Source: JAAXHV01 sp965207165 (GTDB lineage Bacteria; Pseudomonadota; Gammaproteobacteria; Eutrophobiales; Eutrophobiaceae). Taken from it: 64,000 nucleotides of DNA. Shown here one piece after another: positions 8,353 to 16,587 of this stretch (position 1 is its first letter; each line of letters begins with the position of its first letter). Both the position numbers and the translations under genes were made by a program. Under the pieces are notes generated by a model. The model was not told the DNA's origin, ran no database searches, and saw only the letters and a list, made by a program, of their open reading frames with translations. Location of the stretch: contig OZ242265.1 of NCBI GenBank assembly GCA_965207165.1, positions 4,216,001 through 4,280,000 of the forward strand. The letters run 5' to 3'.

Positions 8353-9306
8353 ATGGCTTCGGAGGTTATCCCCAGGGCATTGACGGAGCGCATCGCGCAG
8401 CAATGCGCCGGTCCCGCGGCAGGGTCCTGTGCGCTGATCTGCGCGGCGCTCAGGGAAACCTACGGCGACGCCTTGCAGGGTATTCTGTTTTACGGTTCCT
8501 GTGCCAGGGGTGAAGACATGGAGGCCGGCATTGCCGATATTTTCGTCATAGTCGACAGCTACCGGAACGTCTACGGCAAGCGCCACCTGGCGTACCTCAA
8601 CGCGCGCTTGCCCCCGAACGTGTTTTACCGGGAAATCCCCGCAAACGGCGCCGTGATTCGGGTCAAGCTGGCCGTGATCAGCCGGGCGGACTTTGCCGGC
8701 GGCATCCTGCGCTGGTTCCACTCCTACCTGTGGGGCCGGTTCGCGCAACCGGTGCGCATACTCCATGCGCGGGACGAGGCCGTGCGCGCCGAACTTCACA
8801 AGCTCCTGGCGCAGGCCGTGCTGACCCTGCTCAGGACAACGATCCCGGCGCTGCCGGACCAGTCATGCACTGCGCAAACGGTCTGGACCCGGGCCTTGTC
8901 CCTGTCCTATTCCGCGGAATTCCGGCCTGAGCCTGAATCCAAGGCCGCCGACCTGGTGCGGCACAACCTCGCCGATTATACCGACCTGCTGGAAGCGGCC
9001 CTGCCTGCGCTCGGTGATATCCTGCGCCGGGAAGGTGAAAACAGCTACCGGCCTCTGTACGATACGCAAGCCGCCGCTGCGGCGTTATCACGCTGGCGCC
9101 GCCGGCGTATTCTGGGGCGCATCCTTTCCGTCCTGCGGCTGGCGAAAGCGGTACTGACCTTTACCAACAGTGTCGATTATGCGGCCTGGAAGATAGGCCG
9201 CCATACCGGCGTAGAGATTGAGGTTACCCCCAGGCTGCGGCGTTATCCCCTGTTATTCGGCTGGCGGGTGTTCCTGAAGCTGGTCAAACAGGGCGCCTTG
9301 CGCTGA
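8353..9306 (+). CDS. Tam41-like phosphatidate cytidylyltransferase (CDP-diacylglycerol synthase)
   Basis: A 317-residue soluble protein. It opens with a nucleotidyltransferase core reading I-L-F-Y-G-S-C-A-R-G (residues 44-53), then A-D-I-F-V-I-V-D and Y-L-N-A-R-L-P-P-N-V-F-Y. Further on are G-R-F-A-Q-P-V-R-I-L and L-S-Y-S-A-E-F-R-P-E. These blocks line up with mitochondrial Tam41/Mmp37 (G-S, P-N-V-Y-Y, G-R-x-x-K-P-V, L-S-Y-x-G-D-F-R), which makes CDP-diacylglycerol from CTP and phosphatidate. The usual bacterial enzyme is the unrelated membrane protein CdsA. The start codon directly follows the stop of the CDP-alcohol transferase gene, fitting a supply of CDP-activated lipid. It could act on another phosphorylated lipid such as ceramide phosphate. 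Confidence 0.65.
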   Translation: MASEVIPRALTERIAQQCAGPAAGSCALICAALRETYGDALQGILFYGSCARGEDMEAGIADIFVIVDSYRNVYGKRHLAYLNARLPPNVFYREIPANGAVIRVKLAVISRADFAGGILRWFHSYLWGRFAQPVRILHARDEAVRAELHKLLAQAVLTLLRTTIPALPDQSCTAQTVWTRALSLSYSAEFRPEPESKAADLVRHNLADYTDLLEAALPALGDILRREGENSYRPLYDTQAAAAALSRWRRRRILGRILSVLRLAKAVLTFTNSVDYAAWKIGRHTGVEIEVTPRLRRYPLLFGWRVFLKLVKQGALR

Positions 9307-9307
9307 C

Positions 9308-10042
9308 ATGGCGGCAAAGAAGAAAAAACACCGCATCAGCGTAGCGCTGGGACTGTGGATTATCAAGCGGCTGGAGCGGTTCCTGATCAGGTATTCCGTG
9401 GCCGGCGACACGCCGTTCCTGGAACCTGCAGCATTTGCCTGGGTGGACTTGCTGGAAGGCAACTGGCAGTCGATCCGCGCGGAACTGGACCGGGTGCTGG
9501 AAAGCCCCGAGCGGATCCCGAACTTTCAGGATATCTCGCGCGACCAGGCCAACATCACCACGGACGATAAATGGAAGTCTTATTTTCTCTACGGATACGG
9601 CTACAAGATGGCCGCCAACTGCACTGCCTGCCCGGAGACGACGCGCATCATCGAAGCGATCCCGGGCATGTACACGGCGTTTTTTTCCGTACTGGCCCCA
9701 GGCAAGCATATACCGTTGCACCGCGGGCCCTACCGCGGCCTGCTGCGCTGTCACCTTGCCCTGCTTGTGCCCGAACCGGAGCAGGACTGCTGGATAGAAG
9801 TGGGCGGGGAAACCAGTACCTGGGAAGAAGGCCGCTGCATCGTTTTCGACGATACCTACAAGCATCGTGTGGAGAACAATACGCAGGGCAGGCGGGTGGT
9901 ATTGTTTCTTGACGTGATGCGGCCGCTGAAGTTTCCCGGGTCGCTGGTCAACCGGGTCGTACTGTGGCTGATCCGCCTCTCGCCGTTCATCCAGGACGCC
10001 CGCCGCAACCAGGTCGCCTGGGAGAAACGCCTGGGCTGCTGA
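9308..10042 (+). CDS. Aspartyl/asparaginyl beta-hydroxylase (LpxO-like) family dioxygenase
   Basis: A 244-residue Fe(II)/2-oxoglutarate dioxygenase of the aspartyl/asparaginyl beta-hydroxylase family, which includes LpxO, the lipid A acyl-chain hydroxylase. Visible are G-K-H-I-P-L-H-R-G-P-Y-R-G (His138), R-C-H (His149), F-D-D-T-Y-K-H-R-V-E-N-N (His186) and G-R-R-V-V-L-F-L-D-V-x-R-P. There are hydrophobic stretches near residues 10-30 and at the C-terminus, compatible with membrane association. It starts one base after the preceding stop, so it is the third gene of the 7192 operon. The setting suggests hydroxylation of a lipid acyl chain, as LpxO does, rather than of a protein. The family is sure, the substrate inferred. 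Confidence 0.8.
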   Translation: MAAKKKKHRISVALGLWIIKRLERFLIRYSVAGDTPFLEPAAFAWVDLLEGNWQSIRAELDRVLESPERIPNFQDISRDQANITTDDKWKSYFLYGYGYKMAANCTACPETTRIIEAIPGMYTAFFSVLAPGKHIPLHRGPYRGLLRCHLALLVPEPEQDCWIEVGGETSTWEEGRCIVFDDTYKHRVENNTQGRRVVLFLDVMRPLKFPGSLVNRVVLWLIRLSPFIQDARRNQVAWEKRLGC

Positions 10043-10057
10043 CTGCCGGCAAGAGTA

Positions 10058-11002
10058 CTAGAGGCTTACAGCAAACTCGAGACAGGTTTCTGCCAGGTCA
10101 ACCCGGTCCTGTACGGAGCGCATGACGGTATTGGCGGCCTTCACTCTGATCCCGAGTTCCCCGATGGCCCGCGCTTCGTGCTCATCACCGGCGTCGATGA
10201 CCAACCCGTGCAGGAAGTCGCGATAATATGCCGCAATCGACAGGTTATTTGCCGGCATGTCCAGTTCCTGCATTATCTTGGCCGCGGGGCCTTTCAGGGC
10301 CTTGCCGCCGACGATGGGGGAGACTGCGATAACGGGTGCGTTGACGGACTGCAGGCTTGACCGGACGTCCTCCAGGGACAGCAGCGGGTCAATGCTCAGG
10401 AACGGGTTCGACGGGCACAGGATTACCGCATCCAGTTCACTGCTGTCGAGCAGCGCGGCGAAGTCGGGGTGCGCGCGGGCCTGCCCGGCGCCGTCGAATT
10501 CGATCGCCTGCACCCGCGGCCGGCAACCCTGGCGCACGAAATAATCCTGGAAGGGCAGGGTTCCCCGGTCGGTGACGATGCGCGTGCGCAGCGGGTCGTC
10601 GCTCATGGGAACGATACGGTGCTCGATGCTGAATGAACGGCACAGTGCGCGGGTAATCTGCCCCAGGCCCTGTCCCTGCCCCAGCATCCGGGTCCGGTAC
10701 AGGTGGGTGGCGAGGTCCTTGTCCCCCAGCCTGAACCAGTCCAGGTCAGCGAAGCCGGCGAGCGCTTCCATGAAGTCCCAGGTCTCGCCGGCAATACCCC
10801 AGCCCCGCTCCGGGTCCGCCACCTCCGCCAGGGTGTACATGACCGTATCCAGGTCGGGCGAGATGTGCAGTCCCAGGTGGCGGAAGTCATCGCCGGTGTT
10901 GACCACCACGAGCAAGTCTTCCGGCCTTACGTTTTTGCAGAGGCCATGCGCCAGTTTCGCACCGCCCACGCCGCCGCACAGGGACAGGATGGATTTGTTC
11001 AT
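10058..11002 (-). CDS. cofD: 2-phospho-L-lactate transferase CofD (F420 biosynthesis)
   Basis: A 314-residue protein opening with L-S-L-C-G-G-V-G-G-A-K-L-A-H-G-L, then V-V-N-T-G-D-D-F-R-H-L-G-L-H-I-S-P-D-L-D-T-V-M-Y-T-L-A, L-G-D-K-D-L-A-T-H and I-L-C-P-S-N-P-F-L-S-I. These are the hallmark blocks of CofD/FbiA, which joins a GDP-activated C3 phosphoacid to the deazaflavin Fo to give F420-0. The length is typical. It lies 12 bases downstream of cofE on the same strand. CofC/FbiD, which makes the activated donor, and the Fo synthase are not seen in the window, so the rest of the pathway must be elsewhere. F420 genes are known from scattered proteobacteria. Confidence 0.92.
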   Translation of the reverse strand: MNKSILSLCGGVGGAKLAHGLCKNVRPEDLLVVVNTGDDFRHLGLHISPDLDTVMYTLAEVADPERGWGIAGETWDFMEALAGFADLDWFRLGDKDLATHLYRTRMLGQGQGLGQITRALCRSFSIEHRIVPMSDDPLRTRIVTDRGTLPFQDYFVRQGCRPRVQAIEFDGAGQARAHPDFAALLDSSELDAVILCPSNPFLSIDPLLSLEDVRSSLQSVNAPVIAVSPIVGGKALKGPAAKIMQELDMPANNLSIAAYYRDFLHGLVIDAGDEHEARAIGELGIRVKAANTVMRSVQDRVDLAETCLEFAVSL

Positions 11003-11014
11003 GGGACGATGTGC

Positions 11015-11788
11015 TTATCTGAACAAGTCCTTCTCCGGCTCCCGGATCAGCGCGGATGCGCCGGTGGCCGCGCCGCGCAGGTCCAGGCCCTGCACCAGTA
11101 CGGCAGGTATCCCCTGCGCCGCCTGCCCCATGACCAGGGAGGCGGCGGCGGCGATTTCATCGGCGATACCCACCTCGGTCACCCGTAGCGGGTTCCCGTG
11201 CAGGTCGTTATCACCGCGCAGGTCCAGCAGGGACGGCAGGCCGGCCGCGCCGATTGCGATGCCGGTCACGCCGTTGCGCCAGGCGCGCCCGGCGCTGTCG
11301 TTGATGATGACGCCTACACGGACGTCCAGGCGCTGTTTGATTTGATCGTGAATTTGCGCGGCGCTGGCATCGGGGTTTTCCGGCAGCAGCAGGACTCGCT
11401 CCAGTGCGGGGTTTTGCGGGATGTTGGAGTGATCGATACCCGCGTTGGCATGGACGAAGCCCAGCTTGTGTTCGACGATCAGGACGTCCTCCCGGTACCT
11501 GACCACCCGCGTCGACTGGGCCAGTATCAACTCTACGAGGCGCGGGTCTTTTCCGACTTTAGCGGCCAGCTCCAGGCTCCGTTCCGAAGGCGTTATCGCG
11601 GCCAGGTCCACGTACCGGTCCTCTGCCTTGGAAACGACCTTTTGGGCAACTACCAGGACATCGCCGTCCCGGACCGGATGCTCGCGCAGTCCCTCCAGCA
11701 ATAACGCCGGCAGGTCATCCCCGGGCATGACTTCCGCTATGCCGCGCACGGGCAGCAGCGCTATCCCATTGTCCGCTATGTCGTTCAT
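11015..11788 (-). CDS. cofE: Coenzyme F420-0:L-glutamate ligase CofE
   Basis: A 257-residue protein with the CofE/FbiB N-terminal signature: L-L-P-V-R-G-I-A-E-V-M-P-G-D-D, then D-G-D-V-L-V-V-A-Q-K-V-V-S-K-A-E-D-R, and later G-V-I-I-N-D-S-A-G-R-A-W-R-N-G-V-T-G-I-A-I-G-A-A-G. It adds gamma-linked glutamates to F420-0 using GTP. It is the short, archaeal-type CofE without the nitroreductase domain of mycobacterial FbiB. It lies upstream of cofD with a 12-base gap, forming an operon. A pair of short palindromic repeats precedes its start codon and may separate it from the divergent dehydrogenase gene. Confidence 0.92.
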   Translation of the reverse strand: MNDIADNGIALLPVRGIAEVMPGDDLPALLLEGLREHPVRDGDVLVVAQKVVSKAEDRYVDLAAITPSERSLELAAKVGKDPRLVELILAQSTRVVRYREDVLIVEHKLGFVHANAGIDHSNIPQNPALERVLLLPENPDASAAQIHDQIKQRLDVRVGVIINDSAGRAWRNGVTGIAIGAAGLPSLLDLRGDNDLHGNPLRVTEVGIADEIAAAASLVMGQAAQGIPAVLVQGLDLRGAATGASALIREPEKDLFR

Positions 11789-11813
11789 ACCTGTCTGTTG
11801 TGACTCTTTCCAA

Positions 11814-11886
11814 CCCGTCGTTCCTGCAGAAGCAGGAACCCGGTCCTATCCCCACCCGTCGTTCCTGCGAAAGCAGGAACCCAGTC
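11814..11886. repeat. Two copies of a 32-bp palindromic repeat (dRS3-like)
   Basis: Copies at 11814-11845 and 11855-11886, 41 bases apart, each contain GTTCCTGC, a short loop and GCAGGAAC, flanked by CCCGTC and CC(C/A)GTC or CGGTC. A third relative lies at about 24888-24917 in opposite orientation. The plan recalls the neisserial dRS3 element (ATTCCC, 8 bases, GGGAAT). The copies lie in the divergent cofE / 3-hydroxyacyl-CoA dehydrogenase intergenic region. Confidence 0.85.
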
Positions 11887-11926
11887 TGATAAACTATTCC
11901 CTATATTAATCATGTAATGCAAAATC

Positions 11927-13471
11927 ATGTCAAACGATAAACGCGCCCAGGCGCCGGTCCCCGACAGGCGCATCGGCGTTATCGGCGCCGGCGTCATGGG
12001 CCGGGGGATCGCCCAGTTGTTCCTGCAGGCCGGGTACCGGGTGTCGCTTTATGACTCCCAGCCCGACGCGCTGGCGCGCGCGGCCGAATTCATCGGCAGG
12101 ATGATCGGGCGCCAGGTCGACAAGGGCAGGTACTCGGAGGCGGATGCGCAGGGAATCCTTGCGCGGCTCGATACCTGTCACGGCATGGAAGGACTGGCCG
12201 GTTGCGATGTCCTCATCGAGGCGATCGTCGAACTGCTCGAGGTCAAGAAACAGTTGTTTGCGAAACTGGAAAAGATTATTTCCGGCAAGGCCATCCTGGC
12301 GAGCAATACCTCCTCGCTGCTGGTCTCGGATATCGCCTCCGCCTGCGCCGCGCCGCAGCGGGTCGCGGGGCTGCATTTCTTCAACCCGGTGCCGCTGATG
12401 CGCGTGGTTGAAGTCGTCCCGGCCGCGCTGACCGAAGCGGCGGTCGTGCGGGAGTTGTCGGACCTGGTTACCTCTACGGGACACCGCGCCGTGGTCGCGG
12501 CCGACCAGCCCGGGTTCCTGGTGAACCACGCAGGGCGCGGTTTCAGCACCGAAGCCCTGCGTATCCTGGAAGAGGGGGCGGCGCAACCGGCCGACGTGGA
12601 CCGGGTCATGCGCGAGGCCCTGGGGTTCCGCATGGGACCGTTTGAACTGATGGACCTCACCGGGCTTGACGTTTCCGGGAAAGTGATGCAGTCCGTCTAC
12701 GACCAGTTTCTGCAGGAACCCATGTTTCGTCCCTCGTCGCTGGTCCCGCCGAGGATGGCGGCCGGCTTGTTCGGCAGGAAGACCGGCCAGGGTTTTTACC
12801 GGTACGAGGACAACCGCAGGATCGAGCCTGATGCGGCGCCGGTCCCGCAAGTCAGCCTCACAAAGGTATGGCTGGAGCGCGCCGGACCCGCTGCGTCTCG
12901 GCAACTGGCGGATGATTTGAAGGCCGCCGGCGCGCAGTTCGCGGACAACCCTGCGGCAGGGGATACCATGGCCGTAGTGCAGCCGTGGGGTAGCGACGTA
13001 AGCCATACCTGCTCCGAACTGGGCCTGGACCCGGTGCGCACGGTGGCCGTGGACCCGTTGCCCGATCCCGGATTGCGGCGTACCCTGATGCTGTCGCCGG
13101 TCACCGCCGCCGAAGTGCGTGACAGCATGCACGGCCTGCTGGCGGCGGGCGGCGTCCCGGTCACCGTGATCAATGACAGTCCGGGCTTTATCAGCCAGCG
13201 TATCATCGCCGTGATAGTGAACATCGCCGCCAATATTGCCCAGCGCCGTATCGCTACGGTTGCCGACATCGAGGCCGCCGTTACCCTGGGTCTCGGGTAC
13301 CCGCGCGGCCCCTTGTCCTGGGGGGACAGTATCGGGGGGGCAAGGATAGCCGAAATTCTGGATAACCTGTTTGAGTTGACCCGGGACCCGCGCTACCGCC
13401 CCAGCCCCTGGCTGAGAAGGCGGGTCGAGTGCGGCGTATCGCTGTTGACCGAAGAAGTGGAGCGCAACTGA
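11927..13471 (+). CDS. 3-hydroxyacyl-CoA dehydrogenase (PaaH-like, duplicated C-terminal domain)
   Basis: A 514-residue NAD-dependent dehydrogenase. The Rossmann motif G20-A-G22-V-M-G25-R-G-I-A-Q is at the front, followed by the 3HCDH NAD-binding domain (E-A-I-V-E, A-S-N-T-S-S-L, H-F-F-N-P-V-P-L-M-R-V-V-E-V-V) and a first 3HCDH C-terminal domain (about 200-300, N-H-A-G-R-G). A linker and a second C-terminal domain (about 400-514, N-D-S-P-G-F-I-S-Q-R-I) end the protein. This double-domain layout of about 500 residues is that of PaaH/PaaC-type 3-hydroxyadipyl- or 3-hydroxybutyryl-CoA dehydrogenases. No other phenylacetate or beta-oxidation genes are nearby, so the substrate is uncertain. gltX follows 11 bases later. 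Confidence 0.88.
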   Translation: MSNDKRAQAPVPDRRIGVIGAGVMGRGIAQLFLQAGYRVSLYDSQPDALARAAEFIGRMIGRQVDKGRYSEADAQGILARLDTCHGMEGLAGCDVLIEAIVELLEVKKQLFAKLEKIISGKAILASNTSSLLVSDIASACAAPQRVAGLHFFNPVPLMRVVEVVPAALTEAAVVRELSDLVTSTGHRAVVAADQPGFLVNHAGRGFSTEALRILEEGAAQPADVDRVMREALGFRMGPFELMDLTGLDVSGKVMQSVYDQFLQEPMFRPSSLVPPRMAAGLFGRKTGQGFYRYEDNRRIEPDAAPVPQVSLTKVWLERAGPAASRQLADDLKAAGAQFADNPAAGDTMAVVQPWGSDVSHTCSELGLDPVRTVAVDPLPDPGLRRTLMLSPVTAAEVRDSMHGLLAAGGVPVTVINDSPGFISQRIIAVIVNIAANIAQRRIATVADIEAAVTLGLGYPRGPLSWGDSIGGARIAEILDNLFELTRDPRYRPSPWLRRRVECGVSLLTEEVERN

Positions 13472-13482
13472 ACCGTATAGCC

Positions 13483-14952
13483 ATGACTACTGAAGTAATC
13501 ACCCGTTTCGCACCCAGTCCCACCGGTTTCCTGCATATGGGAGGCATACGCACTGCGCTGTTTTCCTGGCTCTACGCACGGCGCCATAACGGCAGGTTCA
13601 TGTTGAGGATCGAGGATACGGATCGGGCGCGCAGCACCGATGCTGCGCTGGAGGTCGTCCTGGACGGCATGGCCTGGCTGGGACTGGCCCATGACGGGGA
13701 CGGCAGCGGCAACATGGCCGGTATGGACGACAAGGGCATCGTCTACCAGTCCGGGCGCACGCAGGTGTACCAGGACGCGATACGGAAGCTGCTGGACCGG
13801 GACCGGGCGTACCATTGTTTTTGCAGCCGGGAAGAACTGGAAGCGATGCGAAAGGAGGCCATGAGCCGGGGGGAGAAACCCAGGTATAACGGTGCATGCC
13901 GCGACCGCGGCAGGCAGCCTGCGGCAGGTGAAACGCCGGTGGTGCGCTTCAAGAACCCCGTCGACGGTGACGTGATCATCGACGATCTGATCCAGGGCCG
14001 GGTGGTGATCGGCAACCGGGAACTGGACGACTTGATCATTGCCCGGTCCGACGGGTCGCCCACCTACAACCTGACCGTGGTGGTGGACGATGCCGCTATG
14101 GGTGTCACCCACGTGATACGCGGGGACGACCACCTCAACAACACGCCGAGACAGATCAACATTTTCGACGCCCTGGGTTACGATGTGCCGACCTATGCCC
14201 ACATCCCGCTGATCCTGGACAGTGACGGCAAAAAACTGTCCAAACGCCACGGCGCGGCCAGCGTGCTGGACTACCGGGAACAGGGCTACCTGCCGGAGGC
14301 GTTGCTGAATTACCTGGTGCGCCTGGGCTGGTCCCATGGCGACCAGGAGATCTTCAGCGCCGCCGAGATGATTGAACTGTTCGATATCGGCCAGGTGAAC
14401 AAGGCCGCGGCCGCGCTGAACCCGGACAAACTGGCCTGGCTCAACCAGCATTATCTCAGGGAAGGCAGGGCGGAACGGATTGCCTGTCTGCTTAAGACAA
14501 CATTGGTCAGGCTTGGTGTCGACGTAAGCGGACCACCGGATCTCAAGGAGGTGGCCCGTATACAGAAAGAGCGTGTGAAGACAATAACGGAGATGGCCGG
14601 ACAGAGCCGTTTCCTCTACGAGGAATTTGCGGAATACGATGAGACGGCTGCAAAAAAACACCTGCGCCCCGTGGTGTTTGAGGCGCTGCAGCAGGTCAGG
14701 GAGGCATTAGCCGGACTGGACGCCTGGGAAAGGGAGGCGATTCATGCCGCCGTGAACGCCGTCGCGGAACAACAGGCCATGAAATTCGGCAAGATTGCCC
14801 AGCCCCTGCGGGTGGCGGTAACGGGCAGCGCGGTCTCGCCTTCCATCGACATCACCCTGGAGTTGCTGGGCCGGGACAGGACCCTGGCGCGCCTGGGACG
14901 GGCCCTGGAGTTGATACAACGCCGGGTTGATGCGCTCGCCACGGACTCATGA
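13483..14952 (+). CDS. gltX: Glutamyl-tRNA synthetase
   Basis: The ATG at 13483 gives a 489-residue class I synthetase starting M-T-T-E-V-I-T-R-F-A-P-S-P-T-G-F-L-H-M-G-G; the open frame extends upstream to 13429, but that overlaps the dehydrogenase gene. The HIGH motif appears as H18-M-G-G and the KMSKS motif as K-L-S-K-R. R-F-M-L-R-I-E-D-T-D and G-D-D-H-L-N-N-T-P-R-Q complete the catalytic domain; the C-terminal half is the anticodon-binding helical domain. It charges tRNA-Glu, a gene for which lies about 1.6 kb downstream. The length is normal. Some bacteria carry a second, tRNA-Gln-specific GltX; which one this is cannot be told here. Confidence 0.93.
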   Translation: MTTEVITRFAPSPTGFLHMGGIRTALFSWLYARRHNGRFMLRIEDTDRARSTDAALEVVLDGMAWLGLAHDGDGSGNMAGMDDKGIVYQSGRTQVYQDAIRKLLDRDRAYHCFCSREELEAMRKEAMSRGEKPRYNGACRDRGRQPAAGETPVVRFKNPVDGDVIIDDLIQGRVVIGNRELDDLIIARSDGSPTYNLTVVVDDAAMGVTHVIRGDDHLNNTPRQINIFDALGYDVPTYAHIPLILDSDGKKLSKRHGAASVLDYREQGYLPEALLNYLVRLGWSHGDQEIFSAAEMIELFDIGQVNKAAAALNPDKLAWLNQHYLREGRAERIACLLKTTLVRLGVDVSGPPDLKEVARIQKERVKTITEMAGQSRFLYEEFAEYDETAAKKHLRPVVFEALQQVREALAGLDAWEREAIHAAVNAVAEQQAMKFGKIAQPLRVAVTGSAVSPSIDITLELLGRDRTLARLGRALELIQRRVDALATDS

Positions 14953-14971
14953 ATAGCGGGAGCCGCGCCGG

Positions 14972-16159
14972 TTAGCGGGCCGGATACAATGCCGGCAGCC
15001 AGCGTTCGATTGCTTCCGGGGGAAAACCAAGCCGCACGGGCCCGCGTTCCGTTGAGGATACGAGATAGCCTTTTTCCAGGAGACTGGATAATATAGCGCG
15101 CGCCTGGCGTTCCTGGTAACCGGTTATTCCGGGTGCGTTGCCCCGCCTGAATTCACCTGAATAAAACGCCTCCCGCAGTAGCGGGAAGGCGCCTTTCGGC
15201 AGGCGTTTGCCGGCAACTTCTTCCCGGACGTGAATCTCCATTCGGGTGAGGAACTGGTCCACGTCCAGCAATCTTGTCATAAACCCTACCTGGTCTATGC
15301 AGGTGTCAAGAAAAAAACGGCAAAAGTTCACCAGTTCTTCATGGCTCAGGGCGCCTCGTCCATCCAGGTCCCCTTGCCGGGCAACATCTGCTGCCATGAG
15401 TGTGTTTTTATAGGTTTCGACATTGCGCGCCAGGCCGCGTGAGACGGACCAGAGGTCGCTGCCAATTCCGGTGTGTAACAGGTAGGCATGCGAGTACAAG
15501 CGGGCGACGCGACCGTTTCCATCCAGGAAGGGGTGTATCCATACCAGCCTGTGATGAGAGGCAGCAATAGCGATGACTTGCTGAACCTGGGACAGGTTGC
15601 CGGGGTTGTACGCTTCCTCGAAGCGCCTCATAAAATACTCGAGGTTCTCAGCCAGGGGGGGGACGTGCCGTCCGACACTGACCTCCGTGGTGCGCAGCTC
15701 TCCGGGAACGACCTTGAGTATTTCGTGTGTACCGGGGTTTTCAACCCCGAGCAATTCCTGCGGCAGTCGTGAGCAGAATTCCCGGTGGATCCATAAAAGG
15801 AATGCTCTCATCGGAACAAGCATGGGCGCTGCACCCCGGTCTATCAGTCGTTGCACTTCGACATGCGCTTTGGCTTCGAGTTGCAGGCTGCGTTTTTCCG
15901 GATCGTCGGAAAGATTGCCTGCGAGTGCCTTGTCTATATCTCTCGGCAGGGTGTCATGACCTTCGATAAGGTTACTGTAGTAGCAATTCATGGAGCGAAC
16001 CAGGTCACCTATGGACTGGCGGACCCGGGGATGCAGGGTTGCGGCAAGCGCACTGCCTTTTTTAGCCAATTCCATAGCCATATCTTCCAGCACCCTTTGC
16101 CCGTGGGCAGGGAGCATGGGCTCCATCAGTGCAACCGTCTCTTCAGTCATGGCCTTCAA
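14972..16159 (-). CDS. Fic/DOC family protein with N-terminal inhibitory motif (class II)
   Basis: A 395-residue Fic-domain protein. The catalytic loop I-H209-P-F-L-D-G-N-G-R-V-A-R220 matches H-P-F-x-x-G-N-G-R-x-x-R, typical of active AMP transferases. An N-terminal inhibitory helix is present as S62-N-L-I-E66-G67, matching [ST]-x-x-x-E-[GN], so it is a self-inhibited class II Fic protein. The C-terminal third (about 300-395) looks like a winged-helix domain, as in many Fic-HTH proteins. The family AMPylates target proteins and may bind its own promoter. It is convergent with gltX. Two pairs of GCCGGT boxes lie just upstream of the start and could be its operator. Confidence 0.88.
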   Translation of the reverse strand: MKAMTEETVALMEPMLPAHGQRVLEDMAMELAKKGSALAATLHPRVRQSIGDLVRSMNCYYSNLIEGHDTLPRDIDKALAGNLSDDPEKRSLQLEAKAHVEVQRLIDRGAAPMLVPMRAFLLWIHREFCSRLPQELLGVENPGTHEILKVVPGELRTTEVSVGRHVPPLAENLEYFMRRFEEAYNPGNLSQVQQVIAIAASHHRLVWIHPFLDGNGRVARLYSHAYLLHTGIGSDLWSVSRGLARNVETYKNTLMAADVARQGDLDGRGALSHEELVNFCRFFLDTCIDQVGFMTRLLDVDQFLTRMEIHVREEVAGKRLPKGAFPLLREAFYSGEFRRGNAPGITGYQERQARAILSSLLEKGYLVSSTERGPVRLGFPPEAIERWLPALYPAR

Positions 16160-16179
16160 GCTTCACCTGTTCTTGCATT

Positions 16180-16288
16180 GCCGGTATTTTTGCCGGTTAA
16201 TTATACAAAGTAATATCAGCTATATCAATAGGCTATGATTTTACAAATTAAAATATCAACAAATAAATGCCGGTATCATCGCCGGTAT
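16180..16288. promoter_or_regulatory. Two pairs of GCCGGT(AT) boxes upstream of fic
   Basis: GCCGGTAT at 16180 and GCCGGT at 16192 form one pair; GCCGGTAT at 16269 and 16281 form a second. In both pairs the two boxes begin 12 bases apart. Between the pairs lies a strongly AT-rich stretch (16198-16265) suited to a promoter. The position directly upstream of the Fic gene, whose C-terminus looks like a winged helix, makes this a candidate operator. This is a visual reading only. Confidence 0.35.
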
Positions 16289-16418
16289 GGACCTGGATGG
16301 GGCAACGTCGCGGCGCACACGGGCTGATGCAGGTATCCGGCTGCCGGCTTGACAATGCAAAGGCGCAGGGTAGAATGTGCGTCGTTGTTCTTGAGACACG
16401 ATTATACGTTGTCGTTTC

Positions 16419-16494
<76 letters not shown>

Positions 16495-16511
16495 GGTTAG
16501 TTAGATCTATT

Positions 16512-16587
16512 GTCCCCTTCGTCTAGAGGCCTAGGACACCGCCCTTTCACGGCGGCAACAGGGGTTCGACTCCCCTAGGGGACGCCA
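16512..16587 (+). tRNA. tRNA-Glu (TTC)
   Basis: A 76-nt tRNA with encoded CCA. The acceptor GTCCCCT pairs with AGGGGAC, the anticodon loop CTTTCAC gives TTC, and the T arm AGGGG-TTCGACT-CCCCT is perfect. It is in tandem with tRNA-Ala, as often seen in proteobacteria. The end of a minus-strand ORF (16547-17047) overlaps its 3' 41 bases. Confidence 0.96.

Noticed and set aside
7186..8799. Long minus-strand ORF of 537 codons
   Set aside because: It is a shadow of the CDP-alcohol transferase and Tam41-like genes, whose catalytic motifs are clear on the plus strand. Its own translation is low in family-like pattern and rich in Gln/Pro/Arg.
11930..14661. Minus-strand ORFs of about 400 and 422 codons
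   Set aside because: They are antisense shadows of the 3-hydroxyacyl-CoA dehydrogenase and gltX genes in a GC-rich frame.
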